NCBI GenBank assembly: GCA_013399875.1
Contig: VXAZ01018984.1
Span: forward strand, 8,458,206-8,522,205
Length of the DNA stretch: 64,000 nt
Source of the DNA: Gymnorhina tibicen
Taxonomy: Eukaryota > Chordata > Aves > Passeriformes > Artamidae
Reading direction: 5' to 3'
In this document: positions 26,301 to 36,330 of the stretch, one piece after another
How positions within the stretch are numbered: the stretch's first letter is position 1
How the letters are laid out: each line of letters begins with the position of its first letter
Made by a program: the position numbers and the translations under genes
The notes under the pieces: generated by a model
Told to the model about the DNA's origin: nothing
Databases searched by the model: none
The model's input: the letters and a program-made list of their open reading frames with translations, nothing else

Positions 26301-29300
26301 TGTTTTATTTTTTTCTCTGCTTTCTAATTTGTATTTCTAGACATATCAACAAGAGAAGTTTTTATGGACTTGTTGTGAAGACATTTCATACACTTGGGAG
26401 CCATCCAGTCAGAAAAAGAAGTAATGTTGGGTCCCTTGTGATAAATCAGGAATGCAGTTTCAAAACTGGAAAAAACCCTACAGTACACCAATAAGTCAGT
26501 TGGCAAAAATACATTGGCAGGACCAATTTTGCTTAAACAGTGAATAATGAATATATATGTTAAGAATATTGTTCCTGGATAACTTCCAAATCTTCTGATT
26601 ATTCACATTATGCCTTGAGAGTAATTTATCCAAGCACAGATAAATGGGCCAGTCTGTTCAGGCCAAAGGGTTAAGGGTTTGAGCAGGGGATAATTTGTCA
26701 TTTTATATTGGAACTACTGAAACCAAGTTACATCTAAGTTATTTTCCAAATCTTTCTAGAAAGAGGCATCCAGAAATCAGGATCAAAAGAGTTCAAATCA
26801 GGCTCAAACCAGTAATGTACCACTAGCAAAGCAAGATGCTTTTTTTCACAGAGAATTCCTGACACTGGATCTTAACATCGCAACAAAAACAAGCCTTTTT
26901 GTGGGGTTTCCTTACCTTAAAAAATGGAGAAAATTACATTATAGTGAATGTAACTGAAAATGTAACAGTGACCTTTGTGCTAGCACTTGGCTTCTAAGAA
27001 CTAGTCTGAGAGTTTGCTATATCCCTCCTCATCCACCCATCCTCCTGCCCACCCATTCTCCACCAGTGTAAAGGAGAAAAACACTTCTGCCTAATAGGTC
27101 TCACAGGAAGTAATGAATGTAAGTGCGGAATGTACTCAAAGTTTTAATTCATGAAATGCCCTTTTGTGTGGGGAAGAAAGCTTTCACATCTTTAACAACT
27201 TGTATGTTGTCTCTATGTTCCACAATAACTCTAACACGTTGTGTTAGAGTTGTTGCAGAAACTCCCTTACATTTTGGAAGTTTTAGGTTTTGTAATCATT
27301 CTTTCATAGCAAACAGGAAATTCTGAAACTCCATGTTTCCAACTGGCTCCCAAATGAAGCAGAATGACACAAAAATTATTGGTTCAAAACTCCTACATCA
27401 TAAATAATGAATAATCATAAATAACTTTGAGTTGCAGTATTTTCTCAAAAAGTTGCTTGCAACTACTATATCTTTTAATTTGGGTGACTCTTTTATTTCA
27501 GATTACAAAAATATCATTAAAGAAGTACCTCCGTTTATGCCTATTTTGTATTTCACCCATACAATATTAAAACTCTCTTCAAAATCTGTACTTTCATCCC
27601 AACCAGCAATATGTCCCTCAGTAGTCCTTCCAAATACTAGTAAAATAGAAACTCTGGTCCCTCAAGACATTCAGAAATGTTCATATGTTTTCCTTGAAAA
27701 TTCACCATCAGACATTTATTTCCTGAATCTACAGCATTAGAAGACCTCTGCACCAAATCCCACTTAATAAATGTGATGGTGTGTTTTACACTAACTTGAA
27801 GTTGTCAGAGGGAAGTAGTTCAGCTTCTCAGCTGGGGAAAAAAGCTGTCAGTTGCTTTTCAGCACCAGACTGAGGTCTTCAACCTGAAAGGAAGTTTGTG
27901 GGGGTTTGAGGTTCTCTCATGTCCTGTAAACGCTTTTTCAGGACTTCTTATTTTGTGCACAACATTAACCGTCTTTTTTTACCCCACACCATGCAAGGAG
28001 CCTTCTGCCTTAAGCAGCTCGGTGGGCTCTGCCAGGTCACCGACAGCATCTTGGCAGGATCAGGAATGATGGTGCAGGCAGCTTTTTCAGTCCTCATCTC
28101 CAGAGTAGATACAGAGCTGCTGTTCACTTGCCTTTGAAATTAGAGAGGAAAGAGATGCAGAACTATTCTGAGAGTGCTGATGATGCCAAATATTGAGGTT
28201 TGGAAGTGGTGGGTTTCTTTTTTTGATTACAAGTGAGTGACCTCATTTCATGATCTCAGAATCATGTCTCTGAAATTTTAACGTGTGATCTTTTGTGAGA
28301 ATAGAAATGATGATTTAAAATGTACTGATTATTCAACAAACCTGGTAGGTATAGAAGCAAAAGATTTTACAATATACATCTGCTTGACTTGCATCTCAGA
28401 GTAAAGTCAATGTACTGACATCCTCCAGGGATCCGTAGTCCCCTGCATCAGTTCCTTGCCATATGCCATGTGCCATATTCCTTGCTTGTTGCTGCCTCAC
28501 TTCTTGACTTGTTCATTTAGTTTTGTGCCGCTATTAGCTTCATCTGTTGGGCTGAAATAATGGATTGGGAAGTGCTGGGGAGGTGTTACACCAAATGAAG
28601 CGTTCCGACTAGCACTGCCCTGCGAGGAGCAAGGCCAGCTGGCATTACACAGGGGAGGCTCTTGGACACTTCTGCTCCATGCAGGGCCAGGGTTGCAGTC
28701 AGGAGAAATAGACTCACACTGCATGACTGAGATTATTATTTAATGAATAAGGCAGACTTGGGTTCTAGACCATCCTTCTCTATGCTTGTACAGAGTTAAT
28801 TTTTAATAGGAGTTTACAGTAGCTGCCGTGATATAAATAAGTAACAACATCTGATTCTTCTGGCCCTCTTCCCTTTTTTCCGCTCATTCTGTGCCTTTGC
28901 ACAGTGAAGATCTTTGTACTAACTAGCCTGAAATTCTTCTGGGTTAACATTTTAAATAAATCAGAAGCAATCATGCTCTTCGAGATATTTTCAATTCTTG
29001 TCACTTACCTATGCAGCTCTTCTGTATGTTTTGACACAAGGCCCAGAAGGACCTGTTATTTTCTTTTCAGCCTGCTGAGTAGTTTGCACCAGCTATACCA
29101 TGCTGTTTGCCTGTAATCTTTAAGACCCCCTTCATCAAAACAGAAGCTGTGTTGAGGTGATGGAAAGAAACAGTGTTTTCACCACATGAATTTCAAAGCC
29201 ATGTCTTCAGTGTGACAGGTTTGGCTTTTTTTTCTTCTCACATTTTCCTTCAGAAAAACCATCCACAAAGCTGTTCCCTGCTTGAGGTTCCTGATACGAA

Positions 29301-32300
29301 TATCAAAGAATGACCTCCTGAGGGGATCCATAAATGAGTCATCATTCAGGACCTCTCTTTCCAGCCATCACTCTTTTGCTGGCAGGACCAAGAGCACTTG
29401 TGTTTCCTCTGTTGCTACTGGAGAAGCTGTAAGTCTTTTCTTGTTTCCATGAAAGAAAGTGAGTATAACATTTCTCAGACTCTAAATAAGCAACTCCATG
29501 AATAGATATTCAAAATCAGAGAACAGAAAAGGGAAGGAGGAGAGTGTAGCTAAATTTTTTGGGTCATGTGAGGTCATTTCTGCAAAGCTGGAAGTTCATG
29601 CATGATGATTTATGATCAGAAAAAGCATTCAGGCCAGCATGTCTGTGTGGTTCTGATGCCTGCTGGGACCAAGGATGTTCAGGTTAAGTCTTTAATGTGA
29701 ACTAAAAGAGCCATTGTCAGACACTCCCTGTGTCACCAACTACTGGCTGAAATTAGGTAGCTCACTGAGCTGGAGGACAAGAAAATAATCTTTCGTCCAA
29801 AGTTTTATAACCTATCCAAAAGCTGTTTTATTATTTTAAAAGAAGTCCATTTTCTGTAGGATGGGAAATTTTTTATTTCTTTACCTGGATTTTAACCATG
29901 AGGAGTGAAAGGCTCCTGCCCCTAGAGCATGGTGGGGTGTTTTGTAAGAACACACCCCAAATGTCAGTAAGGCTGGTGACTGAGTGAGAGAGAAACAAAA
30001 GAATCCCTTGAGACTCTTCACAGCCTCTTTCAGTCACAAGAACTGGCCTTGCCTGCAGAGGTGCTGGAAAGGTGGCTCTGGGGGAGTGACAGCCATAGCA
30101 GTCTGGGCTGGGGCTGGCCTTCCTGGGGACCTGTGCTGCTCCCCCTTAGTTCGGGCATCAAAAACCTCCCAGAGCAACAGCTGCCGCCAATAACCTCTCA
30201 CAAAAGTATAAATCCTACATATACCTTTTATACATTTAGGTATAAAAACCTAACTTTTCTCCTCCTTATTCCTTTGTTTGATGCCAAATGAAGTAATTTC
30301 AGCTGCATCATCCATCCTGATCCAAGAAGCTTTCTGTTCTTCACTGTTGGTCACTACTTGGTTTTGGTTTGTTCATGTTAGCAGGTTACTGTGTGTATTT
30401 CGATGCCGGTGCTGCTTACATAGACAGGATAATGAGGGTAAGAGCTACAGCTTTTGGCACAGCTTTGGCTTAGGAGTCTCAGTGAAAACCCCTGCTGTTA
30501 GCAGTGCACAGCACTGTGTTGTGCCGAGTTGATGCAGCCAAAGGCAATTGTCCTTGGGGCAACTGGCAGCTCAGAGCAGCTGTACAGGTTTTAGCTGGAA
30601 CAGCAGCTGCTGAAATAAAAGCTAAGCTCGATGACTTTGGCATGACACAGGACTGAGTGAAATTTTGGAATGCTCCAATAAAACATTGATGGGCAAGAAA
30701 TGACACCAGGAACACTGTAAAAGATGCAGCTGTTGCCACCAATGCTTTCCTCTGTGAGTTGTGTATATGTTAGTGTAGGGAACAAACACTTGTGAGTCAT
30801 ATCAAGGAACATTTCATTCAAGGAGTTTTATTCAACAAGTGAGGAGGAATAAACAGGTGGCCACAGATAGATGCATGAGCAAGGTGATGCAGAGGAATTA
30901 TGTGCTATCTTCCCACTTGTGTGGGCAGACACCTGTGTGTCTGCCTGCCTATCTGTCCTCTGTCTAGCCATATCTAAAAGCTGCTGTTGCAGTGGAATGG
31001 TCTCATCATTGATACTCAATCAAAAAGTCACCACAAAGTAAGGGATGACAGACAGCCTGGGCCCAAGCCTGTAAATGGAACAGCACTTTTGCAGTGTCCC
31101 CTTTGTGCTTCATTACTGACATGCTCTTAGAAAACTAGAGCAGAGCCCACCCACTGTCTCCCATGCACTAATGATGGTTTATAGAATTAGCAAGCTCATG
31201 CAGATTGAGAAGCTCTGGGTGTTCTGGATATTCTGCTGGGATGTATGCAGACTTGGTTTTGGATCTGTCCATGTCCATGGTTTTGTATCAGCTGGTGGTC
31301 ACACAGAATGCTGCAAGACATATTAAACAGATTGATTGTACTTGCTCCCATCTTTAGAATTCAGATGCTCTGCAGGTATAAGTATAGCATAAGCAGTGAG
31401 ATATAAAAGGGTGAAAAATATCCTGGTGAAAAAAGATTAAATAACTTTTCATTACTTCCAAATTGGTTTCGGTTTTTTTTTTTGTCAGCAAAATAGTCCG
31501 GTGTAAGTGACAAGATTGAAAATAAAGCCTCTCCCCAGGGGAGTTTTGAGCATGAGACCTGTGTTAGAACAGACTTAGTTTTCTGTGGATGTGCATGGGT
31601 TTTGCTAGAGTTTGAGAACTTCCAAGTATCTGAAAAAGGATGCAACCGGCTGAAATCTTTCTTCAATTTGTGATTAGACCTGGAGCAATGTAGAGCTTGA
31701 CCCTGTAGAGCCAGCTCACGAGAAACTGAAACCTCACCGAAGTCATTCTTTCTCCGCAAGTCTGAGACAAGAGAAGAGAGACCTGCTCCCAAAGACCTGC
31801 AGCTGCGATGCAGCCACTGCTGAAAAGGTATGGAAAAAAGTCTCAGCTGAGGACTCTCCGTTTTAGTGCTAATCTTGCTGCAGCACATCATCTCTGGAAT
31901 GATAATTCAGCCTTTATGCCCATCTATTTCATCTGTAGGCTTTATTTATACTGATTCCAACATCCTCTTCCTCCTTGCTGTTACTTCCTTTCTTTCTTTC
32001 TTTCTTTCTTTTTTTTTTTTTTTTTGCTGTGTGTGACAAATGAGAGTGCCAGTAATGCCTAATCAACTTTTTCGCTGATATTTGCCTGGGTTTGGAAAGC
32101 CAGCTCAGCTCATAGCTCTGAAACTGCATTAAGGCATAGTCAATAGCATCAAATGTAAGAAGATGAGTTCTTTGCCTCTTTGCCTGTTTATCTACCCCAG
32201 CTTTGGTTCCTTCCAACATGGCCCTTGTGTCCATACTGTGGCAGTCTCCTTTTATAGTAAAGTCAAATCTGCAAAACAGAGTTTGACGTGATAGAAGCCA

Positions 32301-35300
32301 CCCTTTTCCTTCTTTTCAGTGTACATTAAAATGTTTTATTTTTGTTGAGGGGGAAGACGAGAAAGAAACTCCCATTTCTCCCTAAGGGTGGGAGAGTCTG
32401 GCAACTGCCACCCTTCCCTCACTGAAAGAGGAGACGGTGAGTACCAGCGCATCTTCTGTGGATGCATCACCCTCATTGCCCTCACTGAGGTTTGGCATCC
32501 TGCTGTTGAGGAGCACCCCATTCCCTGGTGGGAGCAGAAGGTCACCCACGAGTCAGCTTCTGCCAGATTGTAACACCAGTTTCCAAACAAGTACTTGTGT
32601 GGGTGGCACAGTGTCAGGCACACACCAGTGCTGCCTTTTCAGGAAAAGACAGACATGGCTTACAATCCCCTGTCTGTGGCTGGACTGAGTAGCACCCCCT
32701 TTTATGATGGAGGCACCCTTTCATGGGGTTACTCTAGTGCATGTGGACAAACACCCACACCTTGGGCAGCTACAACATCTGCTTCTGTCCCCTGTGCTCC
32801 CTTCCAGATCTGATGGTAACTGTCTAGACACAGCACAGTTTAAAGCAGGAACGGCTTTGAAGATTTCCAGCCACCCGATGACCTGGTTCCTGCATGCCTC
32901 TGTCCTGTCTTCTTTCTTGTGTGTCATTAAGATCAAGTCCTGAGAAACCTTGTTCTTTTCCTGTAACTGTTGTGAACAGTATTGATGGAAAAACAGTGGT
33001 GTCACTCAAATGTGGTGTCAGGCAACATGGCCTCAATTTTGCTACTCAATTCTCTACCTTCTGTCAGCAGCCAAGTGTGTCCAAGGTTGTAGGCAAGTGG
33101 CAAAGGCAGGATATTGTCTCCAGGTTCTGGAGAATCATTGGCTTTCAGTCTCACAAGGAAGGAGAAGGGAAGTAAATCTCAGGTGGTCTGCATAAACGGT
33201 TCAGTAATAAAATAAATATTTCTGTATCTGGAATTTAGCAACTGTGTAGCCCACAAGAAGGCTCATGTGCTATACTTTGCCTTTGAAAAACATCTCTTGA
33301 ATTACTTTGGTAAATAACCCTTGAGACTTTCAGTGGCCTTCACTGAGATATGAGGAGTTTATTTACATTGAATGTTCAAAGCCTCATTTGCTTTTCTTAA
33401 TATTTTCAGCAGAGATTCCTGTGTGGTATGAAGGTCCTTTGTGTGTCCATTGCAGCTAAATGCAATGCATCACTATTCATACTATCAGAATAAATATTTA
33501 TTTGTCAAGCTCAGTTAGAGTGTTTGACAATGAGACCACCCATTTATCCTCAAAAAAAAAACCCCAACAAACCCTGAAGAAGCACCAATGCATATTTTAT
33601 ATTTATTTTAAGGTTTTAGTAGCATTACTGGATTTTCTTTAACTCAACTCCAATTCCTCAGTTGTGAAAAAGCCAGTCAGTGTCCCAAGCTTGGTGAGTT
33701 CCAAAGTATAAAAATGCATGTTACTGTTTTCTGTGCTGCCACAAAGATATGGTCCAGCCCCATTACTTACTTCAGTTAGTTAGGATAGTCACAAACTCGA
33801 TGTAGGCTGACACCTGGAAACTTAATGTGGCAGTGAAGAGGCCTTTCTGGAAGTATTAAAATGCAGGTTTGGATATTTGATTTCAAAGGAGAGTGGGCAA
33901 ATGTCCCCTCTGCATCCAGGTTTTGTTTCAAGGGATGACAATTATTTAAAAAATTGTAAGTGGGTGTTCTGCCCACTAAGCCACATCGTAAAGAAATCTA
34001 TCCTTCTGTTGCAGTGAAAACAGCAATTGAAAGAGGGAGCAGTGGTTTTGGAGTTGAGTTTTTTCATTCTATTATTATCTTTAATATGGAAGAATGGACT
34101 CTTCTTCTCTGTCACACTGATTTAAACCACTTTTTTTAGTACACTGTGCTTCCCTCCACTTCTTAGGTAGAGCAGCTGGAGAAATCACTATCAATAGGGA
34201 TTCATGAGTGATTCCTGCTTGTGGAGTAGAATTACACAAAACTATGGGAATTCACATAGTAATGAAGTAAAATCTGCACCTTACTTTAAGTGTAGTTTTT
34301 CTCTAGAAAGGAGGGACTTCCAGCTTATCTCTATATCTGACACAGTGGTTTTATCACCTTAACTGTAATTTTTTAAAGGAAGCCAAAACAGATCACTTAT
34401 GCCTTCCCTTGCCAGTGTATTTAAATATTAACTGACACTTTCAAAACTTACTTAGTTTACTCTGAATTTGCATACTGTGCACAAGGCTTATGGAAAGAAC
34501 ACAGAGGACTTGCCATTGGAACCAAGTCAGAAATCAGAATTCTCTCAAAATAGGCAGATAAGAAATTGTTAGCAAAGTGAATATTTATTGCTTCTTTCTT
34601 GGATGAAGCACTTTCCAACGTGTGAATGCAAGGCCACTGACTTCCCTGAGGTAGGACCAGGAGCCATTTGGGGAGAGACAGAGATTGTCACAAGGTTGAC
34701 AAAACTTCAGGAAAATAAAGAATGAAGTGTACTTGAGTCTTATCTGAGATCTCTTCCATGAGAAGAGAGAGAAGTGCAATTATCTAGTATGCTGATACCC
34801 TGAGATGTGTTAAAAATGGAGTAATACCATGATTTTATGATGAGATACAGGAATGAGCTTTTGTTTTCTTCTTTTTTTTTTTTCTTTTCAGTCTCTGCTG
34901 ATATTTGAGTACATCTTCTTTTGCTTCATTTAACATTCTGCTTTCCAAGCAGTACATGTTAGCACATAATGATTTTCTCTCAAGTTAGTGATTCAAGTGT
35001 TTAGAAAATTAGCCTGGTGGCTCAAATATTGACCAGTGGCAATGAATATTTCAAATACAGGTTTCCACAGCAATATAGTGTCTGACCATGCTAAAGCTTA
35101 TGTCCCCGCTCCAGGTTTCGCTCTCCTCCAGCTGTTTGGAGCAGGTGCTTGGGCAGCCAGTCCTACCCAGTCCCTCTGCAGCACTTGTGAGCAGCTCCCT
35201 GAGAGCAACTTCTCTGCCTGTTGGATTGAATAGCAGCAGTGTCAGCAGAGGAGACTCAACTACGTCCCATATGACAACTCAAGGAAGTCAAGTGAATGGA

Positions 35301-35501
35301 GATCTGGATTCTGTCATTAACAATGCGGTCCCTCGCATCATCATCATTCCTACCTCAGAAACCAATCTGTTTCGGGAAGAACTGGAAGAGGAAGAGACTG
35401 AATTATTCCACTTTCATGACAAAAGAGGCAATCTGCTGGACTTGGAAGGGCTTAGCTCATCTATGGAGTTCCTTGAAGCTGTTGAGAAATTTCTATCATA
35501 A
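14168..35501 (+). CDS. OPN4X: Melanopsin, x-class (OPN4X/OPN4-1), nine coding exons
   Basis: Light-sensing G-protein-coupled receptor of the melanopsin family, which binds retinal and in known members signals through Gq. Joining 14168-14301, 16048-16181, 17670-17873, 18307-18478, 20370-20525, 23875-23982, 29254-29428, 31678-31827 and 35115-35501 gives 1620 nt, 539 residues and a stop, with GT-AG borders and matching phases throughout. Membrane segments lie near residues 18-43, 54-78, 91-113, 133-156, 184-208, 239-263 and 276-298. Visible landmarks are the disulfide pair C91/C169, Y94 at the counterion site (as in melanopsins), E163 at the site of bovine rhodopsin E181, DRY at 115-117, SWSP at 253-256, Schiff-base K285 and NPIIY at 291-295. 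N180-R-S is a glycosylation sequon. The tail is Ser-rich, then acidic (498-506). Assignment to the x class rather than the mammalian-type m class rests on remembered family motifs. The ATG opens the first recognised exon, which has an acceptor just upstream and an open frame 5' of it, so an extra N-terminal exon is possible. The duplicated segment at 20642-22938 is skipped. Confidence 0.95.
14302..16047 (+). other. OPN4X: OPN4X intron 1
   Basis: 1.75 kb, GT-AG. A G8 run occurs near 14411. No other gene or clear repeat seen. Confidence 0.85.
16048..16181 (+). CDS. OPN4X: OPN4X coding exon 2 (residues 45-89)
   Basis: The acceptor TTTTTTAAG ends at 16047 and the donor GGTACT starts at 16182. 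The exon encodes intracellular loop 1 (NKKLRTP, typical of opsins and especially melanopsins), membrane segment 2 with N59-L-A-V-S-D64, and the first extracellular loop. One base is left over and completes Gly90 with exon 3. Confidence 0.95.
16182..17669 (+). other. OPN4X: OPN4X intron 2
   Basis: 1.5 kb, GT-AG, AT-rich in its second half. Nothing else recognised. Confidence 0.85.
17670..17873 (+). CDS. OPN4X: OPN4X coding exon 3 (residues 90-157)
   Basis: The acceptor CTTCTTCAG ends at 17669. The exon encodes membrane segment 3 from C91 (disulfide cysteine) through Y94 (counterion-site tyrosine) to the D115-R-Y-L-V-I-T motif, then intracellular loop 2 and membrane segment 4. It ends GGC TGG A before GTATGT. 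The A joins GT from exon 4 to make Ser158. Confidence 0.96.
17874..18306 (+). other. OPN4X: OPN4X intron 3
   Basis: 433 bp, GT-AG, no repeat recognised. Confidence 0.85.
18307..18478 (+). CDS. OPN4X: OPN4X coding exon 4 (residues 158-214)
   Basis: The acceptor ends CCATAG at 18306 and the donor GTAAGC starts at 18479. The exon encodes extracellular loop 2 with E163, C169 and the N180-R-S sequon, then membrane segment 5. From 18344 onward the sequence is repeated at 20642, but the repeat lacks this exon's acceptor and its first 37 bases. Confidence 0.96.
19147..19182 (+). repeat. Three perfect tandem copies of a 12-mer
   Basis: AGTCCTTCCTCA repeated three times without change. The duplicated segment carries the same three copies at 21445-21480. 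Confidence 0.9.
19485..19617 (+). mobile_element. CR1 LINE 3' end, in duplication copy A
   Basis: Starts AAGGCCAGGCTGGATGGAAC and ends with the CR1-type octamer repeat (ATTCTATG ATTCTGTG ATTCT). Only the 3' untranslated tail of the element survives. Confidence 0.85.
20370..20525 (+). CDS. OPN4X: OPN4X coding exon 5 (residues 215-266), first copy
   Basis: The acceptor CCCTCACAG ends at 20369 and the donor GTAAGT starts at 20526. The exon encodes intracellular loop 3, where melanopsins couple to G protein, and membrane segment 6 with S253-W-S-P256. It is 156 nt (52 codons), and an identical copy with the same splice sites lies at 22668-22823. Only one should be used in the mRNA. Confidence 0.93.
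20641..20641. other. Single unresolved base at duplication junction
   Basis: One N lies exactly between the two copies of the 2.3 kb duplication, the usual mark of an assembler or gap-filling join. Confidence 0.98.
20642..20776 (+). pseudogene. OPN4X: Partial second copy of OPN4X exon 4
   Basis: Identical to 18344-18478 but cut off at the 5' side by the N, so it has a donor and no acceptor and cannot be spliced in normally. Probably an assembly artefact rather than a real pseudoexon. Confidence 0.85.
21783..21914 (+). mobile_element. CR1 LINE 3' end, in duplication copy B
   Basis: The same insertion as at 19485-19617, carried by the second copy of the 2.3 kb segment. It is not an independent insertion. 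Confidence 0.85.
22668..22823 (+). pseudogene. OPN4X: Second copy of OPN4X exon 5
   Basis: Identical to 20370-20525, with both splice sites intact. Because it is 52 codons long in the same phase, a gene predictor could include both copies without breaking the frame. That would double intracellular loop 3 and membrane segment 6, which is not compatible with a seven-helix opsin. Which of the two copies is used in the model does not change the protein. Confidence 0.85.
23203..23332 (+). mobile_element. CR1 LINE 3' end fragment
   Basis: CAAGGCCAGGTTGGATGGGA, then GATGATCTTTAAAGG and a decayed octamer tail (CCTATGATACCGTGAT). About 130 bp of CR1 3' untranslated region in OPN4X intron 5. Confidence 0.8.
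23875..23982 (+). CDS. OPN4X: OPN4X coding exon 6 (residues 267-302)
   Basis: The acceptor TTGTTTTAG ends at 23874 and the donor GTACAG starts at 23983. The exon encodes extracellular loop 3 and membrane segment 7, with the retinal-binding lysine K285 in VIAKASAVYNPIIY and the start of the cytoplasmic helix (HPRYR). Confidence 0.96.
24673..25825 (-). mobile_element. 5'-truncated CR1 LINE (about 1.15 kb)
   Basis: The left end is the CR1 terminal octamer in reverse (CATAGAAT twice). Moving right, the minus strand reads 3' untranslated region and then the C-terminal part of the ORF2 reverse transcriptase. At 25192-25701 the minus frame gives GVVDTLEGRDAILRDPDKLD and, further on, NLGVLVDERL, both typical CR1 ORF2 tail motifs. 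An overlapping minus frame (25541-25819) gives LGPALFNI, the post-YADD region. Frameshifts and 5' truncation make it inactive. Confidence 0.93.
25994..26182 (+). mobile_element. CR1 LINE 3' end fragment
   Basis: Starts AGGAACAGGTTGCCCAGAGA, passes through CAAGGCCAGGTTGGATGGGG and ends TTCCAACCCACACCATCCTA. It lies in opposite orientation to the larger CR1 just upstream and is a separate insertion. Confidence 0.87.
27223..27255. repeat. Inverted repeat, 15-bp arms, 3-base loop
   Basis: CAATAACTCTAACAC, loop GTT, then GTGTTAGAGTTGTTG. 14 of 15 pairs match, so transcribed RNA could form a tight hairpin. It sits in OPN4X intron 6. Confidence 0.8.
29254..29428 (+). CDS. OPN4X: OPN4X coding exon 7 (residues 303-361)
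   Basis: The acceptor TTTTCCTTCAG ends at 29253 and the donor GTAAGT starts at 29429. The translation begins KTIHKAVPCLRFLIRISK, a melanopsin-typical juxtamembrane tail, followed by a Ser/Thr-rich stretch suited to kinase phosphorylation and arrestin binding. It ends in phase 0. Confidence 0.94.
29429..31677 (+). other. OPN4X: OPN4X intron 7
   Basis: 2.25 kb, GT-AG. The open frames around 30480-30820 have no supporting features. No repeat family confidently recognised. Confidence 0.8.
31678..31827 (+). CDS. OPN4X: OPN4X coding exon 8 (residues 362-411)
   Basis: The acceptor TGATTAG ends at 31677 and the donor GTATGG starts at 31828. The exon has fifty codons, phase 0 at both ends, beginning TWSNVELDPVEP and ending CSCDAATAEK. 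It is cytoplasmic tail and lies in an otherwise non-coding 5.7 kb stretch. The assignment rests on phase, splice sites and resemblance to remembered avian OPN4X tails. Confidence 0.88.
31987..32025 (+). repeat. (TTTC)n microsatellite followed by poly-T
   Basis: About five TTTC units run into a T tract of roughly 18 bases. Confidence 0.9.
34892..34933 (+). CDS. OPN4X: Possible alternative terminal exon of OPN4X (short tail)
   Basis: A long T/C tract and CAG end at 34891, making a stronger acceptor than that of exon 9. Read in phase 0 from exon 8, it adds SLLIFEYIFFCFI and then TAA, giving a protein of about 424 residues. I recall long and short C-terminal forms described for bird melanopsins, which fits. 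No AATAAA is obvious close downstream, so a transcript using this exon might run on into the exon 9 region. Confidence 0.4.
   Translation, partial: SLLIFEYIFFCFI
35115..35501 (+). CDS. OPN4X: OPN4X terminal coding exon 9 (residues 412-539)
   Basis: The acceptor CCCCGCTCCAG ends at 35114, and the exon continues exon 8 in phase 0 to TAA at 35499-35501. It encodes a Ser-rich linker, then PRIIIIPTSE (484-493), an acidic run near residues 498-506, and the C-terminus VEKFLS. This is the long-tail form. A competing terminal exon lies just upstream at 34892. Confidence 0.9.
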   Translation, partial: VSLSSSCLEQVLGQPVLPSPSAALVSSSLRATSLPVGLNSSSVSRGDSTTSHMTTQGSQVNGDLDSVINNAVPRIIIIPTSETNLFREELEEEETELFHFHDKRGNLLDLEGLSSSMEFLEAVEKFLS

Positions 35502-36330
35502 GTTTGTCAAAAGAAAACTTTCCAGTAATTATTTTCTTGGCAACTTCTCCACTTAATTATACCAAATAACTGAAGCCTTTTGAGTTAGATCATCAGATTT
35601 TTTTTTGTATGTTTATATGGTAGTCACTAGGCAGCCTTCAGATTTATCTTTGTCCAAACCAGCTCAGGCATGGAAACAGGCTTTCTTTCAGATTGTACTG
35701 CAGGAAATGAGCAGTGGAAGATCTGGCAGCATGATCAAGTGGCATTGGTCAAGGAGGCCACCTGATTTGTTGCCACTGATGGGGGTGCCAGCAGAAGGGA
35801 AAACGACTGACTGAGAGCAGAGTCAGCTGCTGAATGTTTCTGCTATTTGCACATGGAACTGTGTTCCTGTTTTGGCAGCTCTGTTCTGGACAGTGATGGG
35901 AAGAACCGCAAGACCACAGCTTCCACCAGCCCCAGCAGTAAGGCAGATGGCTACATGACCTCAACTACAGTTTAAGAGAATAATTCTCACCATTGTTTTT
36001 TGCTGTGTTTTATTTTTAGGCAGCTTGCTAAACATAAAGAAAGAAACTGTTTTTTCACTGGGAAGTGACTGTTTCCCAGCTTCTAATCCTCTGAACATTA
36101 GTGGTAGAGATCTGGATTTTACTTCAGCATTAGCATGGTCACCTAAATGTCAAAATGCAAGGTGCTATATGCTAAAACATACAGTACCATAGAAGCATTC
36201 AGAGTTCCTTCAGAGTTAAGTCCCAATTAAATATGTATGGATCCTAATGAGTCTGTGATTGAAAGGGCGAATTCTCACAGCTGGCTTGACAAGTCATTGA
36301 CAAAAATAAAGCCTTGGCTGCTGTATATCA
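35502..36330 (+). other. OPN4X: OPN4X 3' untranslated region (likely extent)
   Basis: Non-coding sequence after the stop codon. The end is inferred from the first canonical polyadenylation signal found downstream, at 36305-36310, with cleavage expected some 15-25 nt later. Confidence 0.55.
36305..36310 (+). terminator. OPN4X: AATAAA polyadenylation signal candidate for OPN4X
   Basis: Canonical AATAAA about 800 nt after the OPN4X stop. It is followed by a T/G-containing stretch (GCTGCTGTATATCACTTGTC) that could serve as the downstream element. Confidence 0.5.

Larger units (their letters stand above)
23983..29253 (+). other. OPN4X: OPN4X intron 6
   Basis: 5.3 kb, the largest intron. It holds a 1.15 kb CR1 (minus strand), a second CR1 end (plus strand) and a strong small hairpin at 27223-27255. 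No other coding exon found. Confidence 0.85.
31828..35114 (+). other. OPN4X: OPN4X intron 8
   Basis: 3.3 kb. It contains a (TTTC)n plus T-tract microsatellite near 31987-32025 and, close to its 3' end, the possible alternative exon at 34892. Confidence 0.8.

Noticed and set aside
26280..26500. Exon-like start in OPN4X intron 6 (T-rich tract then TTTCTAG at 26340)
   Set aside because: The sequence after the acceptor does not resemble any melanopsin tail, and exon 6 already joins exon 7 in matching phase.
31361..31891. 176-codon minus-strand frame, the longest in the window
   Set aside because: It overlaps OPN4X exon 8 in antisense. The coding constraint and base composition of that exon explain part of it, and the rest lies in introns.
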